Shown one piece after another: positions 9,171-17,764 of a DNA stretch of 64,000 nt. Below the pieces are notes generated by a model. That model did no database searches. It worked only from the letters and a program-made list of their open reading frames with translations, and had not been told where the DNA came from. This stretch comes from Caulobacter sp. S45 (GTDB lineage: Bacteria > Pseudomonadota > Alphaproteobacteria > Caulobacterales > Caulobacteraceae). Made by a program: the position numbers and the translations under genes. The stretch lies in assembly GCF_009765965.1 (NCBI RefSeq), contig NZ_LMUL01000014.1, forward strand, positions 1,040,337 through 1,104,336. Reading direction: 5' to 3'. Positions within the stretch are counted from its first letter, which is position 1; each line of letters starts with the position of its first letter.

Positions 9171-10656
9171 CCCCCGAGCCGCCAGGACGGGTCGCCGTCC
9201 GGCCCGATGGGCCGGGCTGGGCGCCGCCGGCTTGTGCGCGGCGAGCCTGGCCGGCTGCAACTTCGCACCGGCCTACGCCCCGCCCGACCTGACCATGCCG
9301 ACGACCTACAAGGAGACCGGCCCCTGGACCGAGGCCCAGCCCGGCGACACCCTGCCCAAGGGACCCTGGTGGACGCGCTATGACGATCCGACCCTGAACG
9401 ATCTGGAAGGCCGCGTCGACAGCGCCAACCCCACCCTCGCGGCGGCCCTGTCGGCCTACAACCAGGCCCGCGCCTTCGCCGCCCAGGCGAGGTCCGACCT
9501 GGTCCCCACCGTCAAGGGATTGGACAGCAACACCTATAACCGCCAGTCCGCCGAGCGGCCGCTGCGTAGCGCGAGCCAGCCCGACGAGTACGCCAACAAC
9601 CAGCTCGGCGGCGAGATCGACTACGAGTTCGACTTCTGGGGCCGGGTACGCAACTTGGTCGCCGCCGCCGGCGCCCAGGCCCAGGCCACCGCCGCGGACC
9701 TCGCCACCGCCCGGCTGAGCCTCCAGGCCGAACTGGCCAACGATTACCTGCAGCTGCGCGGGCTGGACGCCCAGGGCAAGCTGCTGACCGACACCGTCGC
9801 CGCCTACACCCACGCGCTGGACCTGACCCGGACCCGCCACGATGGCGGCGTCGCCTCGGGCCTCGACGTGGACCGCGCCGCGACCCAGCTCTCCAGCGCC
9901 AAGGCCCAGGTGTCCGATGTCGCCGCCCAGCGCGCGGTGTTCGAGCACGCCATCGCCAGCCTGGTCGGCCAGCCGGCCTCAAGCTTCTCCATCGCGGCGG
10001 TGGCGACCAAGCTGCCGATCCCGGTGATGCCGGCGGGCGTGCCCTCGGTGCTGATCCAGCGACGCCCCGACATCGCCGCCGCCGAACGACGCGCCTTCGC
10101 GGCCAACCGCCAGATCGGGGTGGCCAAGGCCGCCTACTTCCCGACCATCACGCTGGACGCCCAGGGCGGGTTCCAGAACACCGGCGGCAACAGCTTCCTG
10201 GTCGCCCCCAACACCTTTTGGACCATCGGGCCGCAACTGGCGCTGACCCTGTTCGACGGCGGCAGGCGGCGCGCGACCGTGGCGGCGTCCAAGGCCGGCT
10301 TCCTGCTCGCCAGCGCCAACTACCGGGCCACGGTGCTGACGGCGTTCCAGCAGGTCGAAGACCAGCTGGCGCTCTCCAACCACTTCGCCGACGAGGCCCG
10401 GGACGAGGCGGACGCGGTGAAGTCGGCCCAGGCCACCACCGACCTGTCCCTGACCCGCTATCGCGAGGGCGCGACCAACTACCTGGACGTGGTCACCGCC
10501 CAGACCGCCGAACTCCAGGCCGAGCAGACCGCGCTCGCCCTGGAGACGCGCCGCCAGCAGGCGGGCGTCAACCTGGTGCGCGCACTTGGCGGCGGCTGGA
10601 CCGAGACCGACCTGCCGCGCATCGATAAGGTGGCGTCGAGCCATCCAGGGACATAG
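9157..10656 (+). CDS. RND efflux outer-membrane lipoprotein (NodT family), 499 aa
   Basis: Outer-membrane channel of the tripartite exporter, TolC/OprM superfamily, NodT subgroup. The N terminus carries an Arg-rich signal followed by the lipobox LAGC (about residues 30-33), so it is probably lipidated. The body shows two repeated coiled-coil/beta halves typical of the family, including EIDYEFDFWGRVRN, the conserved internal RRPDIAAAERR and the late TTDLSLTRYREGATNYLDVVTAQ. It starts within the adaptor gene (14-base overlap), so the three genes are translated as one operon. A run of hairpins follows the stop. Confidence 0.94.
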   Translation: MPRVDPRAARTGRRPARWAGLGAAGLCAASLAGCNFAPAYAPPDLTMPTTYKETGPWTEAQPGDTLPKGPWWTRYDDPTLNDLEGRVDSANPTLAAALSAYNQARAFAAQARSDLVPTVKGLDSNTYNRQSAERPLRSASQPDEYANNQLGGEIDYEFDFWGRVRNLVAAAGAQAQATAADLATARLSLQAELANDYLQLRGLDAQGKLLTDTVAAYTHALDLTRTRHDGGVASGLDVDRAATQLSSAKAQVSDVAAQRAVFEHAIASLVGQPASSFSIAAVATKLPIPVMPAGVPSVLIQRRPDIAAAERRAFAANRQIGVAKAAYFPTITLDAQGGFQNTGGNSFLVAPNTFWTIGPQLALTLFDGGRRRATVAASKAGFLLASANYRATVLTAFQQVEDQLALSNHFADEARDEADAVKSAQATTDLSLTRYREGATNYLDVVTAQTAELQAEQTALALETRRQQAGVNLVRALGGGWTETDLPRIDKVASSHPGT

Positions 10657-10663
10657 CAGGGCT

Positions 10664-10794
10664 CCCTCTCCCTCGAACGGGAGAGGGTCGGGGTGAGGGT
10701 GGACGCTGGATGTCTTCCGGATAGGCGCCGCCCGCCACCCCCGCCCTCCCAGCCTTCGGCTGGGCCCTTCCCTCCCCCGTACGAGGGGGAAGGA
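10664..10794. terminator. Hairpin cluster between convergent efflux operon and two-component genes
   Basis: Three inverted repeats: CCCTCTCCC/GGGAGAGGG (10664-10687, 9-base perfect stem, 6-base loop), CCCAGCC/GGCTGGG (10748-10764, 3-base loop) and an imperfect CCTTCCC...GGGGGAAGG (10766-10793). The first is followed by GGGGTGAGGG, the look of a dispersed intergenic repeat common in GC-rich proteobacteria. The position between two converging transcription units fits bidirectional termination. Confidence 0.55.
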
Positions 10795-10802
10795 CCATCG
10801 CC

Positions 10803-12146
10803 CTAGACTTGCACCCCGCACGCCAGCCGCACCACCGTCCCCGGCTCGGCGTCTTCGATGGTCAGCGCGAATCCGTGCAGGTCGGCCACCGCCGCGACCA
10901 GGCTGAGGCCCAACCCGTGGCCCGGCGCGACCGATGTGCTTCGGCTGCGGTAGAAGCGCTTGGTCACCAGCGGTCGTTCGTCTTGCGGAATGCCTGGGCC
11001 GTCGTCGCGCACCTCCACCACCACCAGCCCGGCGACGTCTGCGATCAGGCTCAGCCGCACCGTCCCCCCGGCTGGTGTGAACTTGAGCGCATTGTCGACC
11101 AGGTTGGACAGCGCCTCGAACATCAGCTCCGCATCGGCGCGGACGTCCGGGACCAAGGCTATCGACACCTCCAGCGCCACGTCCCGCTCGACGGCCAGCG
11201 GGGCGTAGAGTTCGGCCACCTGCTCGACAATGGCGCCGAGCGACACGCGCTCGATCCCGCTGCGGCGACTACGCGCCTCCACCGCCGCGATCCGCAGCAG
11301 GGCGCGGAAGCGGGCGAGCACGCTGTCGGTCTCGGCCACGCAGGCTTCCAACAGGGCGTTGCGCGGATCGCCCGGCGCCAGCCCCTGGGTGGCGTGATCC
11401 AGGGTGGCGCGCAGGCGGGTCAGCGGTGTGCGCAGCTCGTGCGCGACCCCCTCGCCCACGGTCCTGGCCTGGGTGATCAGCCGTTCGACCTCGTCCATCA
11501 TCGCGTTGACGATGCGCGCCAGCTCGTCGAGCTCGTCACGACTACCGTCCAGCGGCAAGCGCACCGCCAGGTCCCCGGCGACGATGGCCTCGCTGGCGCC
11601 GCGCATGGCCCGGATGCGCTCCAGCGGCCGGGCGCTGAGCAGGACGGCCAGGGCCAGCCCCAGCACCGTGATCGAGGCGCCGCTCCAGACCAGGGCCTGC
11701 AGCACGATCCGCCTCAGCTCGACCAACTGGCTGGAGTCGCGGTGGACGATCAGGATCTCGCCCCAGGGTAGCCGCTCGCCGAGCGCGCGTTGGGGCGCGA
11801 AGCCGCCGCTGCGGCGGAACTCGCGCACCACCCCGTCCTGGGGCACATCGGCGGGGGTCAACCGCCCGTCGCCCGCCACCAGTTCGCCGGTGGCGGAGAA
11901 CAGACCCGAGGTGCTCAGGGGATCGCGCGACGCGGCCTGTTTCAGCACCTGGGGCAGCGCCTCGGGGCGGCTCCGGCTGAAGGCGTCCAGCTCGGCGACC
12001 AGGATGTGGTCGACGCGGCGGGTGAGATATCCCGCCGTCTGGAGGTAGACCAGGCCGAGCAGCAGCACGATCCCGACCGCGAACACCGCCCCGAAGGCGA
12101 TGGTCAGGCGGAAGGTGGTGGTGCGCCAGATGTTATGCTTCAGCAC
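10803..12146 (-). CDS. Two-component sensor histidine kinase, 447 aa
   Basis: Membrane sensor that autophosphorylates and passes phosphate to the adjacent OmpR-type regulator. Order: TM1 about 13-36, a periplasmic sensor loop of about 110 residues, TM2 about 149-171, HAMP about 172-225, HisKA with GVAHELRTPLTRLR (phospho-acceptor H236), then the HATPase domain with NLVDNALKF (N box), DDGPGI (G1) and GHGLGLSLV (G2). All catalytic boxes are intact. The start overlaps the regulator stop by 14 bases. The signal is unknown. The convergent position beside the efflux operon makes control of that pump possible but unproven. Confidence 0.94.
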   Translation of the reverse strand: MLKHNIWRTTTFRLTIAFGAVFAVGIVLLLGLVYLQTAGYLTRRVDHILVAELDAFSRSRPEALPQVLKQAASRDPLSTSGLFSATGELVAGDGRLTPADVPQDGVVREFRRSGGFAPQRALGERLPWGEILIVHRDSSQLVELRRIVLQALVWSGASITVLGLALAVLLSARPLERIRAMRGASEAIVAGDLAVRLPLDGSRDELDELARIVNAMMDEVERLITQARTVGEGVAHELRTPLTRLRATLDHATQGLAPGDPRNALLEACVAETDSVLARFRALLRIAAVEARSRRSGIERVSLGAIVEQVAELYAPLAVERDVALEVSIALVPDVRADAELMFEALSNLVDNALKFTPAGGTVRLSLIADVAGLVVVEVRDDGPGIPQDERPLVTKRFYRSRSTSVAPGHGLGLSLVAAVADLHGFALTIEDAEPGTVVRLACGVQV

Positions 12147-12819
12147 CGAGCCTGTATCCCACGCCGCGCACCGTATGCAGCAACAGCGGCAGTCCCGGCG
12201 CTTCCAGCTTCTTGCGCAACGCGCGGATGTGCACGTCGATCAGGTTGGTGCCGGGATCGAAGCTGTAGCCCCAGACGGTCTCGAAGATCATCGAGCGGGT
12301 CAGGATCTGCTCGGAATTGCGCATGAACATCTCCAGCAGCTTCACCTCCTTGGGAAACAGCCGCAGGTCGCGCCCGCCCCGGCGCGCAGCGTGGGCGACG
12401 AGGTCCAGCTCCAGGTCGGCGTAGCGCAGCAACAGCCGGTCGGCGTCCGCGCGGCGGCGGCGCAGCAGCACCTCGATGCGCGCCGCCATCTCGTCCAGCA
12501 CGAAGGGCTTGGTCAGGTAGTCGTCGCCGCCGGCGCGCAGTCCGCGCACCCGCTCGTCCACGTCGTTGAGGGCGCTGATCATCAGGATCGGGGTGTCGAT
12601 CCCCTTGTCCTTCAGGGTCGAGGCGATGGTCAGGCCGTCGACGCCCGGCAGCATGCGATCCAGCGTGATCACGTCGTAGCGCCCGGTGGAGGCCAGCCGC
12701 AGCCCCTCCGCCCCGTCCCCGGTCCGCTCCACCTCGAAGCCCCGCGCGGCGAGATCGCGCACGATCTCGGCGGCGGTGGTGTCGTCATCCTCGATGGTCA
12801 GGATGCGGGCGGCGGGCAC
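12133..12819 (-). CDS. OmpR/PhoB-family response regulator, 228 aa
   Basis: DNA-binding response regulator. The receiver domain (residues 4-117) has the acidic pocket ED (10-11), phospho-acceptor D54 in TLDRMLPGVDG, and K104 in TKPF. The C-terminal winged helix (about 130-225) carries the family-typical LFPKEVKLLEMFMRN, VWGYSFDPGTNLIDVHIRALRKKL and TVRGVGYRL. It is the first gene of a two-gene operon with the kinase that follows it (14-base overlap). The BIME-like inverted repeat pair lies upstream at 12906-13052, leaving about 85 bases for a promoter. Confidence 0.95.
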   Translation of the reverse strand: MPAARILTIEDDDTTAAEIVRDLAARGFEVERTGDGAEGLRLASTGRYDVITLDRMLPGVDGLTIASTLKDKGIDTPILMISALNDVDERVRGLRAGGDDYLTKPFVLDEMAARIEVLLRRRRADADRLLLRYADLELDLVAHAARRGGRDLRLFPKEVKLLEMFMRNSEQILTRSMIFETVWGYSFDPGTNLIDVHIRALRKKLEAPGLPLLLHTVRGVGYRLGAEA

Positions 12820-13508
12820 GGATTGTTCCTTGGGCGGTGGGCCTGGGTGGTGGGGGATGGGATAGCGCGGTTGGACGGGGCTTGCCCAGGGATTGCGCCC
12901 CTTCTCCGCTCATCCCGGCGAATGCCGGGACCCAGATCATAGGGCGCGATCTTGGTAAGTTGCTGACGGTCTCGTGCAGATTGATCCACGCGGGACCATT
13001 CACTCGTGGGGAACCATACGATCTGGGTCCCGGCATTCGCCGGGATGAGCGGTGATGAACGGTGTGAAAACCAACACCATAGGCGAAATGGATACGTCCG
13101 CTTTCCGGAACGTTCCCAACGGCCGTAGCAACCCTGAGTAGAAGCGTAGCTCTAAGCGGTTCGTGGCGACGCAGATGAGTGCGAATATATTACTTCCGTA
13201 CCACATCAGCATCAGGCTCGGCTTTAGCGGCGTCAATCAAGCGTCGCAAAGACCAGGAGCCCCATCCGGACCTATAATTTTGATCTCTCGAAAGCCATCT
13301 CGCCCCAAACCCGTATGAAGATGAAGCGCGGAACGGGCATCGGGCTTCGTGTGAGAGTGGACTACTTGCGCCGGTTCAGAGGGCACGCCCGTCAGAATGA
13401 AAGACATATCGAACCCCAGCGTTTTCCGAAGGCGAGCTTACTCGTGGCAACTTACGCAATCCACCCACATAGCCGACCTTCAAATGGTCCGCTCAGCAGC
13501 CAACGCCC
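12820..13508. other. 689-base intergenic stretch with a BIME-like repeat pair
   Basis: The left part holds the repeat pair described separately. In 13053-13508 no gene could be supported; open frames there either translate the repeat itself or have no family character. No tRNA-like or terminator structure was noted in the remainder. Confidence 0.5.
12906..13052. repeat. BIME-like inverted repeat pair, copy 1
   Basis: Left unit 12906-12950: CCGCTCATCCCGGCGAATG continuing into CCGGGACCCAGATCATAGGG. Right unit 13019-13052 is the reverse complement of its first 33 or so bases (CGATCTGGGTCCCGG...GATGAGCGG). Each unit contains its own CCCGGC/GCCGGG hairpin. The units flank about 70 bases of unrelated sequence. 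A second copy with the same outer units but a different spacer lies at 62616-62745. Confidence 0.85.
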
Positions 13509-14438
13509 CTAGATCAGCGCCCCATCTCCCGTCGCCCAGTCGCCTGCAACCACCCCGGCCATCGACCGCGCCAGGGTGACGAAGGCGTCGCCGACCTTGC
13601 TACGGTAGCGCTGTTCGTGGCGCAGCAGGTAGAAGCTGCGGGCCGGAAGGTCGAAGGCGATCTGGTGCAGGGTGCCGGCCCGCAGGCCCGCCGCCGCCAC
13701 GCTGGCCGAGATCGCGGTCGCCCCCGCCCCAGCCTCCACCGCCGACAACACCGCCTCGTTGGCCGGCAGGGTCAGGACCACGTCGAGGGCGGCGGGATCG
13801 ACGCCGGACTGGGCCAGGGTCGCCTCGAACACCGACCGCGTGCCGGAGCCCAGCTCGCGCAGCACCCAGGGGCTCTGCAGCAACTCTTCCGCCCGCGTCG
13901 GGCGACGCTCGGCCCAGGGATGGCGGCGGCCGACCACCACCACCATGCGGTCCACCCCGACCGGCTCGCGCGACAGGGCCGGATCGTCGACCTCGCCCTC
14001 GACCAGGCCGAGTTCGGCGGAGCCCTCGTGCACGGCCCTGGCCACCTCGGCGGTGTTGCCGATGGCGACCTCGACCTCGACGCCGGGATAGGCGGCCTGG
14101 AACGCCACCAGCCGTTCAGGTAGCCAGTAGTTGGAGATGGTCTGGCTGGCGTGGACCGACAGCCGACCGCGCTTGAGCCCGCCCAGATCGGCCAGGGCGG
14201 CCTCGGCGGCGGCGGCGCGGGCGAGCACGCCACGCGCCTCCTGCAGGAACATCTCGCCGGCCTGGTTCAGCACGATGTTGCGGCCGACCCGGTCGAACAG
14301 GCGCACGTCGTGGCGGGTCTCCAGCGAGGCGATGGCGGCGCTGACGGCGGACTGTGTCAGGTTCAGCTCGGCCGCAGCCCGAGTGACGTGCTGGCGCTCG
14401 GCCACGGCCACGAAGATGCGGAGCTGCTCCAGGGTCAT
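13509..14438 (-). CDS. LysR-family transcriptional regulator (CysL/YeiE-like), 309 aa
   Basis: LysR-type regulator. The N-terminal winged helix (1-60) reads MTLEQLRIFVAVAERQHVTRAAAELNLTQSAVSAAI in family register, followed by the linker helix and an effector domain starting with LSVHASQTISNYWLPERL, a stretch typical of the CysL/YeiE branch. It is divergent from the OsmC-family gene, with 70 bases between the starts containing a perfect 15-base palindrome. Autoregulation and control of the OsmC gene are therefore likely; the co-inducer is unknown. Confidence 0.93.
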   Translation of the reverse strand: MTLEQLRIFVAVAERQHVTRAAAELNLTQSAVSAAIASLETRHDVRLFDRVGRNIVLNQAGEMFLQEARGVLARAAAAEAALADLGGLKRGRLSVHASQTISNYWLPERLVAFQAAYPGVEVEVAIGNTAEVARAVHEGSAELGLVEGEVDDPALSREPVGVDRMVVVVGRRHPWAERRPTRAEELLQSPWVLRELGSGTRSVFEATLAQSGVDPAALDVVLTLPANEAVLSAVEAGAGATAISASVAAAGLRAGTLHQIAFDLPARSFYLLRHEQRYRSKVGDAFVTLARSMAGVVAGDWATGDGALI

Positions 14439-14479
14439 GGGATCGTGTTAGACCGGAGGCCAGGACGCCGCCAGGATCA

Positions 14480-14494
14480 TCCATCCCGGATGGA
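14480..14494. promoter_or_regulatory. Palindromic operator candidate between lysR-type and osmC-type genes
   Basis: TCCATCC-C-GGATGGA is a perfect 15-base palindrome 14 bases before the OsmC start and about 40 bases before the divergent LysR start. LysR proteins bind dyad-symmetric sites in such divergent intergenic regions. Binding by this regulator is inference. Confidence 0.5.
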
Positions 14495-14508
14495 AGGAGA
14501 GCCCCCTC

Positions 14509-14955
14509 ATGGACACGCCCCCCGATCAGCCCGCGCCGCCGCCCCGAACCGGCGTGGTGCGCGTGGCGGAGACGCGGCGATCGCCGCTGCAGGTGGAGAT
14601 CCAGGCCGGCCCGTCGCGCTTCTTCGCCGACGAACCGGTGAGCGTGGGCGGCATGGATACGGGCCCGACCCCGCACGAGCTGGTCAGCGCGGGCCTGGGC
14701 GCCTGCACGGCGATGACCATGCGGATGTATGCGGATCGCAAGGGCTGGCCGGTGGAGCGGATCGAGGTCGACGTGGCGGAGAGCCGGGCTGCGGGCGGCC
14801 CGACGCGGTTCGAGCGCACGATCCGGCTGCATGGCGCCCTGGACGAGGCGCAACGCGCACGCCTGCTGGAGATCGCCGAACGCTGCCCGGTGCATCGCAC
14901 GCTAAGCGAGGGCGCGAAGATCGAGACACGCCTGGAGGCGGGCGCAAACGCCTGA
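14509..14955 (+). CDS. OsmC-family protein, 148 aa
   Basis: Small alpha/beta protein of the OsmC/Ohr superfamily, thiol-dependent peroxidases that reduce organic hydroperoxides in the cytoplasm. Family features: GGMDTGPTPHELVSAGLGACTAMTMRMYADRKGW (about 44-78) with one cysteine in GACTA, and a second cysteine in ERCPVHRTLSEG (about 125-137), matching the usual two-cysteine arrangement. The branch resembles YhfA-like OsmC proteins rather than Ohr. A GGAAGGAG ribosome-binding site precedes the ATG at 14509. It is probably controlled by the divergent LysR gene. Confidence 0.92.
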   Translation: MDTPPDQPAPPPRTGVVRVAETRRSPLQVEIQAGPSRFFADEPVSVGGMDTGPTPHELVSAGLGACTAMTMRMYADRKGWPVERIEVDVAESRAAGGPTRFERTIRLHGALDEAQRARLLEIAERCPVHRTLSEGAKIETRLEAGANA

Positions 14956-14964
14956 ACGCCGGCC

Positions 14965-15975
14965 TCAGCCTTCCGCCAGCGCCACAATCTCTGCATGCAA
15001 GACGGCTGGGATGACGAGCCCCTCGGCCTTGGCCTTGGCGCGCGCGGTCAGGCGTCGCGTCCCCGGCAGGCGCGCGCCGTCGTCCTCGTCGATGGCGGCG
15101 ACCATCGCGGCCATGCGGGACATGAAGGCGCCGCCGGACAGGGCCTCTGGGTCGAGCGCCAGCAAGGTCTGGCCCAGGTCGGGCGGTCCGCCCTGGTCGT
15201 CGAACAGCGAGGACGCCTCCCAGCCGAAGGCGGCGCCGGCCAGCGCTGCGGACAGGATCTCCACCATCAGGGCCAGGGCCGATCCCTTGGCCCCGCCGAT
15301 GGGCAGCATGGCGCCTTTCAGCGCTGCGTTCGGGTCGGTAGTGGGCTGGCCCTGCGCGTCCACCGCCCAGCCTTCGGGGATGGAGTGGCCCGCCTGCTGG
15401 GCGGCGAGAATGCGGCCGCGCGCCGCCTGGGCCAGGGCGAGATCGATCACCAGCGGCGGCTGATCCGGCAAGGGGCTGGCGAAGGCGATGGGGTTGGTGC
15501 CCATCCGTGGCTTGGCCGCACCCCAGAAGGCCATGCCCTTGGGCGAGTTGCCGAACACCAGGGCGATCAGCCCCTGCTCGGCCAGCCGCTCGGCATGGGC
15601 GCCGGCCTGACCGAAATGGTGCGAGCGGCGGATGACGGCGGCGGCGATGGCGTTGGTCCGGGCCAATGGGACCAGGGCCTCGATGGCCATGTCCAGCGCT
15701 GGATAGGCGAAGCCCAAGGCGCCGTCGATGCGTACGGCGGCCGGGGCTGCGCGCTCCAGCGTCGGGCGGGCATGGCCGTCCACCTTCCCTACGCGCGCCT
15801 GCAGTGCGTAGGACGGGACGCGCGACAGGCCGTGGCCCTTCTGCCCGTCGGCCTCGGCGGCGACCAGGGCGCGGGCGGTGCTGGCGGCGTTGGCCGCGTC
15901 CACCCCCGCGGACTGCAGCGCGCGGACGGCGAGGGCCTGGGCCTCGTCCAGGGTCAGGTGGGCGGTGTCGGTCAT
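14965..15975 (-). CDS. Ldh-family oxidoreductase, ComC-like sulfolactate dehydrogenase candidate, 336 aa
   Basis: NAD(P)-dependent 2-hydroxyacid dehydrogenase of the malate/L-lactate/ureidoglycolate (Ldh2) family. Seen: AAEADGQKGHGLSRVPSY near residues 41-58, the family catalytic region SHHFGQAGAH at about 117-126, FGNSPKGMAFWG and GTNPIAFASPLP (cofactor region), and GGAKGSALALMVE. The EADGQKGHGLSR form resembles ComC, which oxidises sulfolactate to sulfopyruvate. The next two minus-strand genes upstream are SuyB-like and SuyA-like, which supports that reading. Malate or another 2-hydroxyacid remains possible. It is probably co-transcribed with them, although a hairpin lies in between at 16007-16037. 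Confidence 0.88.
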   Translation of the reverse strand: MTDTAHLTLDEAQALAVRALQSAGVDAANAASTARALVAAEADGQKGHGLSRVPSYALQARVGKVDGHARPTLERAAPAAVRIDGALGFAYPALDMAIEALVPLARTNAIAAAVIRRSHHFGQAGAHAERLAEQGLIALVFGNSPKGMAFWGAAKPRMGTNPIAFASPLPDQPPLVIDLALAQAARGRILAAQQAGHSIPEGWAVDAQGQPTTDPNAALKGAMLPIGGAKGSALALMVEILSAALAGAAFGWEASSLFDDQGGPPDLGQTLLALDPEALSGGAFMSRMAAMVAAIDEDDGARLPGTRRLTARAKAKAEGLVIPAVLHAEIVALAEG

Positions 15976-16006
15976 TCAGATGTTCCGGCTAACGGCGCCC
16001 CCTAAC

Positions 16007-16037
16007 CGCTCATCCCCGCCCTTGGCGGGAATGAGCG
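16007..16037. repeat. Long hairpin between the dehydrogenase and SuyB-like genes
   Basis: CGCTCATCCCCGCC-CTT-GGCGGGAATGAGCG: a 14-base stem with one mismatch and a 3-base loop. It lies downstream of the SuyB-like gene and upstream of the Ldh gene on the minus strand. It shares the CGCTCATCC head with the BIME-like units elsewhere in the window. It may attenuate transcription or stabilise the upstream mRNA. Confidence 0.65.
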
Positions 16038-16059
16038 AATTAGAGAGAGCAGAGTCCGA

Positions 16060-17271
16060 TCAGGCCGAGCGGTAGAGCTTGGTCATCACGAACTCGCGGT
16101 GACCGAGCGCCTCGGCGGCGGTGGGACGGCCGTTGGCGGTCTTGACGATCATGTCGATCAGCACGTCGCCGGCCTGGTCGATGGTCATCTCGCGCTTGAC
16201 CACGCCCGACACGTCGACGTCGACGTGTTCGCTCATCTGGCGGACGGTGCGCGGATTACCCGTGACCTTGATCACCGGCATGATCGGGTTGCCGATCACG
16301 TTACCCTGGCCGGTCGGGAAGATGTGCACCACATAGCCCGCCGCCGCCTGCAGCGTGCAGCATTCCGCCGCCGCCGAGGAGGTGTCCATGAAGTACAGGC
16401 CCGCGCCTTTGGCGGGGGCTTCGGCCGGCTCCAGCACGTCGATATAGGAGATGTTCTTGCCGATCTTCTCCAGGTTGCCGAGCGCCTTCTCCTCGATGGT
16501 GGTCAGACCGCCGGCGATATTGCCCTTGGTGGGCTGGCTGTCGGACAGGTCGCTGGTCTTGTGCGCCTCGATCACGTCGTCCTGGTAGGCCTGCCAGACG
16601 CGCATGAACTTCTCGGCCACCTCGGGGGTGGCGGCGCGCTTGGCGGCGAGGTGTTCGGCGCCGGTCAACTCGCTGGTCTCGCCGAAGCAGCCGTACAGGC
16701 CGGCCGGGACCAGCTTGTCGTACATGTTGCCGACGGTGGGGCAGGACGCCAGGCCGGTGGTGGTGTCGCTCTCACCGCACTTGGCGGCGACCCACAGCTC
16801 GGTCAGGTCGCACGGTTCGCGCATCTGCTCGCCGGCCCAGTGGACGAATTCCTTGGCCTTGCGCGAGGCGCTGGCGACGGTGGCGATGTCGCCATTGCCC
16901 TCGATCCAGAAACCGGCGACCGGCTTGCCGGTCTTGGCGATGCCGTCGACCACCTTCTGGGTCCAGCCGGCCTCGATGCCGATGACGATGCAGGCGGCCA
17001 CGTTGGGGTTGGCGCCGGTGCCGATCATGGTGCGGAAGTGCAGTTCCAGGTCCTCGCCGAACTGCAGGCGGCCATAGGCGTGCGGCAGGGCCATGGTGCC
17101 CTGGATGTGCGCGGCGACGGCCTCGCAGGCGGCGTTGGAGATGTCGTCCAGCGGCAGGATGACCACGTGGTTGCGCACGCCCACGCGGCCGTTCTCACGG
17201 CGCCAGGCCATGATCTTCTTGCCGGCGTGCAGGGCGGTGGCGGCGGCCATGTCGGAGGTTTGGGTGCTCAT
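16060..17271 (-). CDS. suyB: UxaA-family lyase large subunit, SuyB-like (sulfolactate sulfo-lyase beta), 403 aa
   Basis: Large subunit of a split altronate-dehydratase-type lyase. Seen: [30 protein letters not shown] near the N terminus, [48 protein letters not shown], and [44 protein letters not shown] with the cysteines expected to hold the iron centre. The DDISNAACE and [15 protein letters not shown] forms resemble SuyB, which with SuyA splits (R)-sulfolactate into pyruvate and sulfite. A ComC-like dehydrogenase downstream supports this. Altronate or galactarate-type substrates cannot be excluded. It follows the small subunit by 7 bases. Confidence 0.85.
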   Translation of the reverse strand: MSTQTSDMAAATALHAGKKIMAWRRENGRVGVRNHVVILPLDDISNAACEAVAAHIQGTMALPHAYGRLQFGEDLELHFRTMIGTGANPNVAACIVIGIEAGWTQKVVDGIAKTGKPVAGFWIEGNGDIATVASASRKAKEFVHWAGEQMREPCDLTELWVAAKCGESDTTTGLASCPTVGNMYDKLVPAGLYGCFGETSELTGAEHLAAKRAATPEVAEKFMRVWQAYQDDVIEAHKTSDLSDSQPTKGNIAGGLTTIEEKALGNLEKIGKNISYIDVLEPAEAPAKGAGLYFMDTSSAAAECCTLQAAAGYVVHIFPTGQGNVIGNPIMPVIKVTGNPRTVRQMSEHVDVDVSGVVKREMTIDQAGDVLIDMIVKTANGRPTAAEALGHREFVMTKLYRSA

Positions 17272-17278
17272 GATCGGC

Positions 17279-17563
17279 CTACCAGCGCTTGGTCTTGAGG
17301 TTTTGGGTATGGACGTGATCGCCCGCGGGGACGTCGGCCACCAGACGGCCGATCACCTCGCCGTACTTGATCACGTCGCCGCCATTGGTCAGCTGGGTCA
17401 GGGCGACCTTGTGGCCGATCGGCGTGTCCTGCAGCGCCACGATGCGGAAGTCGCTGTTGTCCTCCAATTGGACGCCCAGCAATTCCATGCCGGCCGTTAC
17501 GCCCTCGACCACCACCACGCCGACATTGTCGGACTTGTTATGCACCAGAAGATGCGGCTGCAT
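17279..17563 (-). CDS. suyA: UxaA-family lyase small subunit, SuyA-like (SAF domain), 94 aa
   Basis: Small partner of the downstream lyase. The whole chain is one SAF-type domain: [28 protein letters not shown], then [44 protein letters not shown], where the last segment (GDHVHTQN) is the family signature ending the SAF domain. In fused altronate dehydratases this domain is the N terminus; here it is a separate gene, as in the sulfolactate sulfo-lyase SuyAB. Spacing to the large subunit is 7 bases, so the two are one translational unit. About 200 bases of upstream sequence hold the likely promoter. Confidence 0.87.
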   Translation of the reverse strand: MQPHLLVHNKSDNVGVVVVEGVTAGMELLGVQLEDNSDFRIVALQDTPIGHKVALTQLTNGGDVIKYGEVIGRLVADVPAGDHVHTQNLKTKRW

Positions 17564-17764
17564 AGATCGCGTCTTTCCTTCCGCCTCGCCCGGCCATCTG
17601 CTGCCGGGACCGGAGTCCGGGCGTTTTTCGGAGATGGCGCGCGCGTCAAGGTCGGGGATTCGACCCTGCGTCGCAGGGCCATACCTCGAACTAGGTCTGT
17701 GAGACCACCGGCTAATCGCAAATGACAGCGTATACCGTAGACAAATCTACAAAACGCCGCAGCG

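Noticed and set aside
13000-13236. Minus-strand frame of 78 codons across the BIME-like repeat
   Set aside because: Its C terminus (PGECRDP) is the translation of the repeat itself; the rest has no recognisable protein features.
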